Part shown: piece after piece, positions 5,125 to 6,653 of the stretch | Position numbering within the stretch: position 1 is the stretch's first letter | How the letters are laid out: each line of letters begins with the position of its first letter | Assembly: GCA_964462945.1 (NCBI GenBank) | Contig: CAYWZW010000124.1 | Coordinates: 1 to 6,653 of the forward strand | From: GCA-020343675 sp964462945 | GTDB taxonomy: Bacteria; Planctomycetota; Phycisphaerae; Sedimentisphaerales; Anaerobacaceae | Reading direction: 5' to 3' | DNA: 6,653 nt | Position numbers and translations under genes: made by a program | The notes under the pieces: model-generated | Seen by the model: the letters and a program-made list of their open reading frames with translations, nothing else | Database searches by the model: none | Told to the model about the DNA's origin: nothing

Positions 5125-5180
5125 CTACAAAATTGTGCCGTAAGATTGTGCTCGCGGCAGGACAATCTACAGAATTGTAG
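5125..5180. promoter_or_regulatory. Tandem dyad enhancer for glnA
   Basis: Site A, 5125-5138, is CTACA-AAAT-TGTGC (eight of ten dyad bases). Site B, 5167-5180, is CTACA-GAAT-TGTAG (ten of ten). The starts are 42 bp apart, four helical turns against three at the other pairs, so the same helix face is kept. Site B starts 103 bp before the -24 element at 5270, nearly the 105 bp of the other two promoters. Confidence 0.78.
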
Positions 5181-5269
5181 TTATCCTGTTTTGGGGCCGC
5201 AGCCCATTGCCGTTCGTAAGTCAGGCTGTAACAAAGTCTTATATAGAAATGTCCGACTCTCCGTTGCCT

Positions 5270-5285
5270 TGGCATGGAAGTTGCT
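5270..5285 (+). promoter_or_regulatory. Sigma-54 promoter of glnA
   Basis: TGGCAT-GGAAG-TTGCT matches the -24/-12 consensus except for T in the sixth position of the first box. GG at 5271 and GC at 5283 have the 12-base offset. Transcription should start near 5295, more than 220 bases before the glnA ATG, an unusually long leader. The position relative to the dyad pair supports it strongly. Confidence 0.85.
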
Positions 5286-5294
5286 AATATCTTT

Positions 5295-5518
5295 GGTGGT
5301 GTTTGGGCCGTGAATGCCAAGCATCTGCTTTTGAGGTACAGAAAATGATGGGAATAGAGATAGTATGGCCACACGCTGCGGGCAGTGGCAGCGTCTCGGT
5401 GCGTCCCACCTCTGTGCAGCACTCAAGAACAGCTCGCAGTAAATGAAGAGTGCAATTGCATCGTAAATGCGTTACATTAGCCGAAAATGGCAAGTTTTTC
5501 TCTGAAAGGAAATGAACA
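5295..5518 (+). other. Long 5' leader of glnA
   Basis: No established gene lies here. The predicted message carries about 220 untranslated bases. One clear stem-loop is present: ACGCTGC (5373-5379) pairs with GCAGCGT (5388-5394) around an eight-base loop. A 33-codon frame covers the same region (next entry). I do not recognise a known riboswitch class. The glnA ribosome-binding site, AAGGA at 5506-5510, ends the leader. Confidence 0.5.
5345..5446 (+). CDS. Possible 33-codon upstream ORF in the glnA leader
   Basis: Two consecutive ATGs at 5345 and 5348 are preceded by GAGG about ten bases upstream. They open a frame of 33 codons ending in TGA at 5444-5446. The product starts MMGIEIVWPH, then is rich in Ser, Arg and small residues, with no family resemblance. 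It overlaps the leader stem-loop, so it could be a regulatory leader peptide, but an ORF of this size also arises by chance. Confidence 0.15.
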   Translation: MMGIEIVWPHAAGSGSVSVRPTSVQHSRTARSK

Positions 5519-6653
5519 ATGACGCCAAAACAATTTGCTGAATTCGCCAAGGCGAACAATGCGAAGATGGCGGACCTGAAATTCGTCGATCTTCTCGGTA
5601 CTTGGCAGCACTGCACGTTCCCGGTGGAGTTCCTGGACGAAAAGGCCCTTAAGGAAGGCCTCGGTTTCGACGGTTCATCAATCCGCGGCTGGAAGCCAAT
5701 TCACCAGTCCGACATGATGGCGGTTCCGGACCTCAGCACCGTGGTTATGGACCCGTTTTTCGAAAAACCCACGGTGAGTGTCCTTGCGGACGTCGTGGAT
5801 CCCATGACACGCGAAGAGTACAATCGCGACCCGCGCAATGTCGCCAAGAAGGCCGCCGAATTTGCGAAAAAGACCGGGCTTGCGGATACCGCTTATTACG
5901 GCCCTGAGCCTGAATTCTTCATCTTCGACGAAGTCCGCTACGAGCAGAATCAGCACACCGGAATGTACTCCATCGATTCGTCGGAAGGGTCCTGGAACAC
6001 CGCCCGTTTCGAAGAGCCAAACCTGGGGTACAAGCCCAGTTACAAAGGCGGTTATTTCCCCGTAAGCCCTACCGACACTCAGCAGGATATCCGCACCGAA
6101 ATGGTCGAGGAAATGCAGAAGGTCGGCATTGTGGTCGAGAAGCACCATCATGAAGTTGCCACCGGGGGCCAGGCCGAAATCGACATGCTTTTCGCACCGT
6201 TAGTCAAGATGGCCGACCAGCTTATGTGGTATAAGTACATCGTCAAGAACGTGGCCAAGCGCCATGGCAAAACAGCAACGTTTATGCCCAAGCCGATATT
6301 CCAGGACAACGGCTCCGGGATGCACACGCACTTCTCGCTCTGGAAGAACGGCAAAAACCTGTTTGCCGGAAAAGGTTATGCGGGCCTGTCAGATTTGGCC
6401 TTGCACGCCATCGCCGGGCTTATTCACCATGCCCCGGCCATTCTGGCTTTTGCGGCGCCAACCACAAACTCGTATCGCCGGCTTGTCCCGGGCTTCGAGG
6501 CGCCGGTGAACCTGTGTATGTCCGCTCGTAATCGGTCGGCCGCCTGCCGCATCCCGATGTACTCACCGAGCCCGAATTCCAAACGAGTCGAGTTCCGTTG
6601 CCCGGACCCGAGCTGCAACGGCTACCTTACTTTCGCCGCGATGCTTATGGCCG
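5519..6653 (+). CDS. glnA: Glutamine synthetase type I, 3' end cut by the window edge
   Basis: ATP-dependent ligation of ammonia to glutamate, the entry point of nitrogen assimilation; a cytoplasmic dodecamer in this family. 378 complete codons are present out of about 470 expected. The beta-grasp domain contains GFDGSSIRGW, with the Asp and Ser that shape the ammonium site. The catalytic domain begins with YGPEPEFFIFDE (metal ligands E130 and E132). Next come HHEVATGGQAEID, NGSGMHTHFS (H269), RRLVPGFEAPVN, SARNRSAACRIP and KRVEFRCPDP. All expected metal, glutamate and ATP ligands up to the edge look intact. The adenylylation tyrosine (Tyr397 in E. coli) lies beyond the window, so that control cannot be judged. 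The start has AAGGA at 5506-5510. Transcription probably comes from the sigma-54 promoter at 5270-5285, together with the amtB-glnK regulon. Confidence 0.98.
   Translation, partial: MTPKQFAEFAKANNAKMADLKFVDLLGTWQHCTFPVEFLDEKALKEGLGFDGSSIRGWKPIHQSDMMAVPDLSTVVMDPFFEKPTVSVLADVVDPMTREEYNRDPRNVAKKAAEFAKKTGLADTAYYGPEPEFFIFDEVRYEQNQHTGMYSIDSSEGSWNTARFEEPNLGYKPSYKGGYFPVSPTDTQQDIRTEMVEEMQKVGIVVEKHHHEVATGGQAEIDMLFAPLVKMADQLMWYKYIVKNVAKRHGKTATFMPKPIFQDNGSGMHTHFSLWKNGKNLFAGKGYAGLSDLALHAIAGLIHHAPAILAFAAPTTNSYRRLVPGFEAPVNLCMSARNRSAACRIPMYSPSPNSKRVEFRCPDPSCNGYLTFAAMLMA

Noticed and set aside
4751..5422. Antisense open frame of 223 codons across glnK and the glnA control region
   Set aside because: It runs over the end of glnK, the hairpins, the dyads and the sigma-54 promoter, and the product shows no recognisable motif.

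Overview
The window is a compact nitrogen-assimilation locus from a Gram-negative bacterium. All genes lie on the + strand: a NifA/NtrC-type sigma-54 activator (433-1962), a small secreted protein that looks like an outer-membrane beta-barrel (2232-2993), an Amt ammonium channel (3294-4652), a PII signal protein (4673-5014) and the first 378 codons of type I glutamine synthetase (5519 to the window edge). The intergenic DNA carries short quasi-periodic phrases (octamers like CCTTNGTG, heptamers ATTGACN) that I associate with Planctomycetota and other environmental phyla. A planctomycete-like host (for example Phycisphaerae) is therefore plausible, but the sequence does not prove it.

Region by region: 1-432 is non-coding, with several repeat phrases and the control region of the activator. 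1963-2231 holds an enhancer pair and a consensus sigma-54 promoter for the barrel gene. 2994-3293 holds a second enhancer pair and a sigma-54 promoter for amtB-glnK, which form an operon with a 20-base gap. 5015-5121 is a cluster of four hairpins that probably ends or insulates the amtB-glnK transcript. 5125-5285 holds a third enhancer pair and sigma-54 promoter, and about 220 bases of leader follow before glnA.

The main discovery is a DNA motif that ties the locus together. A 14-bp dyad, CTACA-N4-TGTAG, occurs as a pair in each of the four control regions. There are eight sites, the ACA-N4-TGT core is invariant, and four sites match all ten dyad bases. At the barrel and amtB promoters the geometry is identical to the base: the sites are 30 bp apart and the second starts 105 bp before the -24 element. 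At glnA the corresponding distances are 42 and 103. This is how bacterial enhancer-binding protein sites are arranged. The simplest reading is that the adjacent GAF-AAA+-Fis activator binds these dyads and switches on ammonium uptake and assimilation under nitrogen limitation. The pair before the activator gene overlaps a possible sigma-70 promoter, which suggests autorepression. The activator has no receiver domain, and the PII protein lacks the uridylylated tyrosine. The circuit therefore appears to work without NtrB/NtrC phosphorylation or GlnD modification of Tyr51, and probably relies on direct sensing of 2-oxoglutarate, nucleotides or PII.
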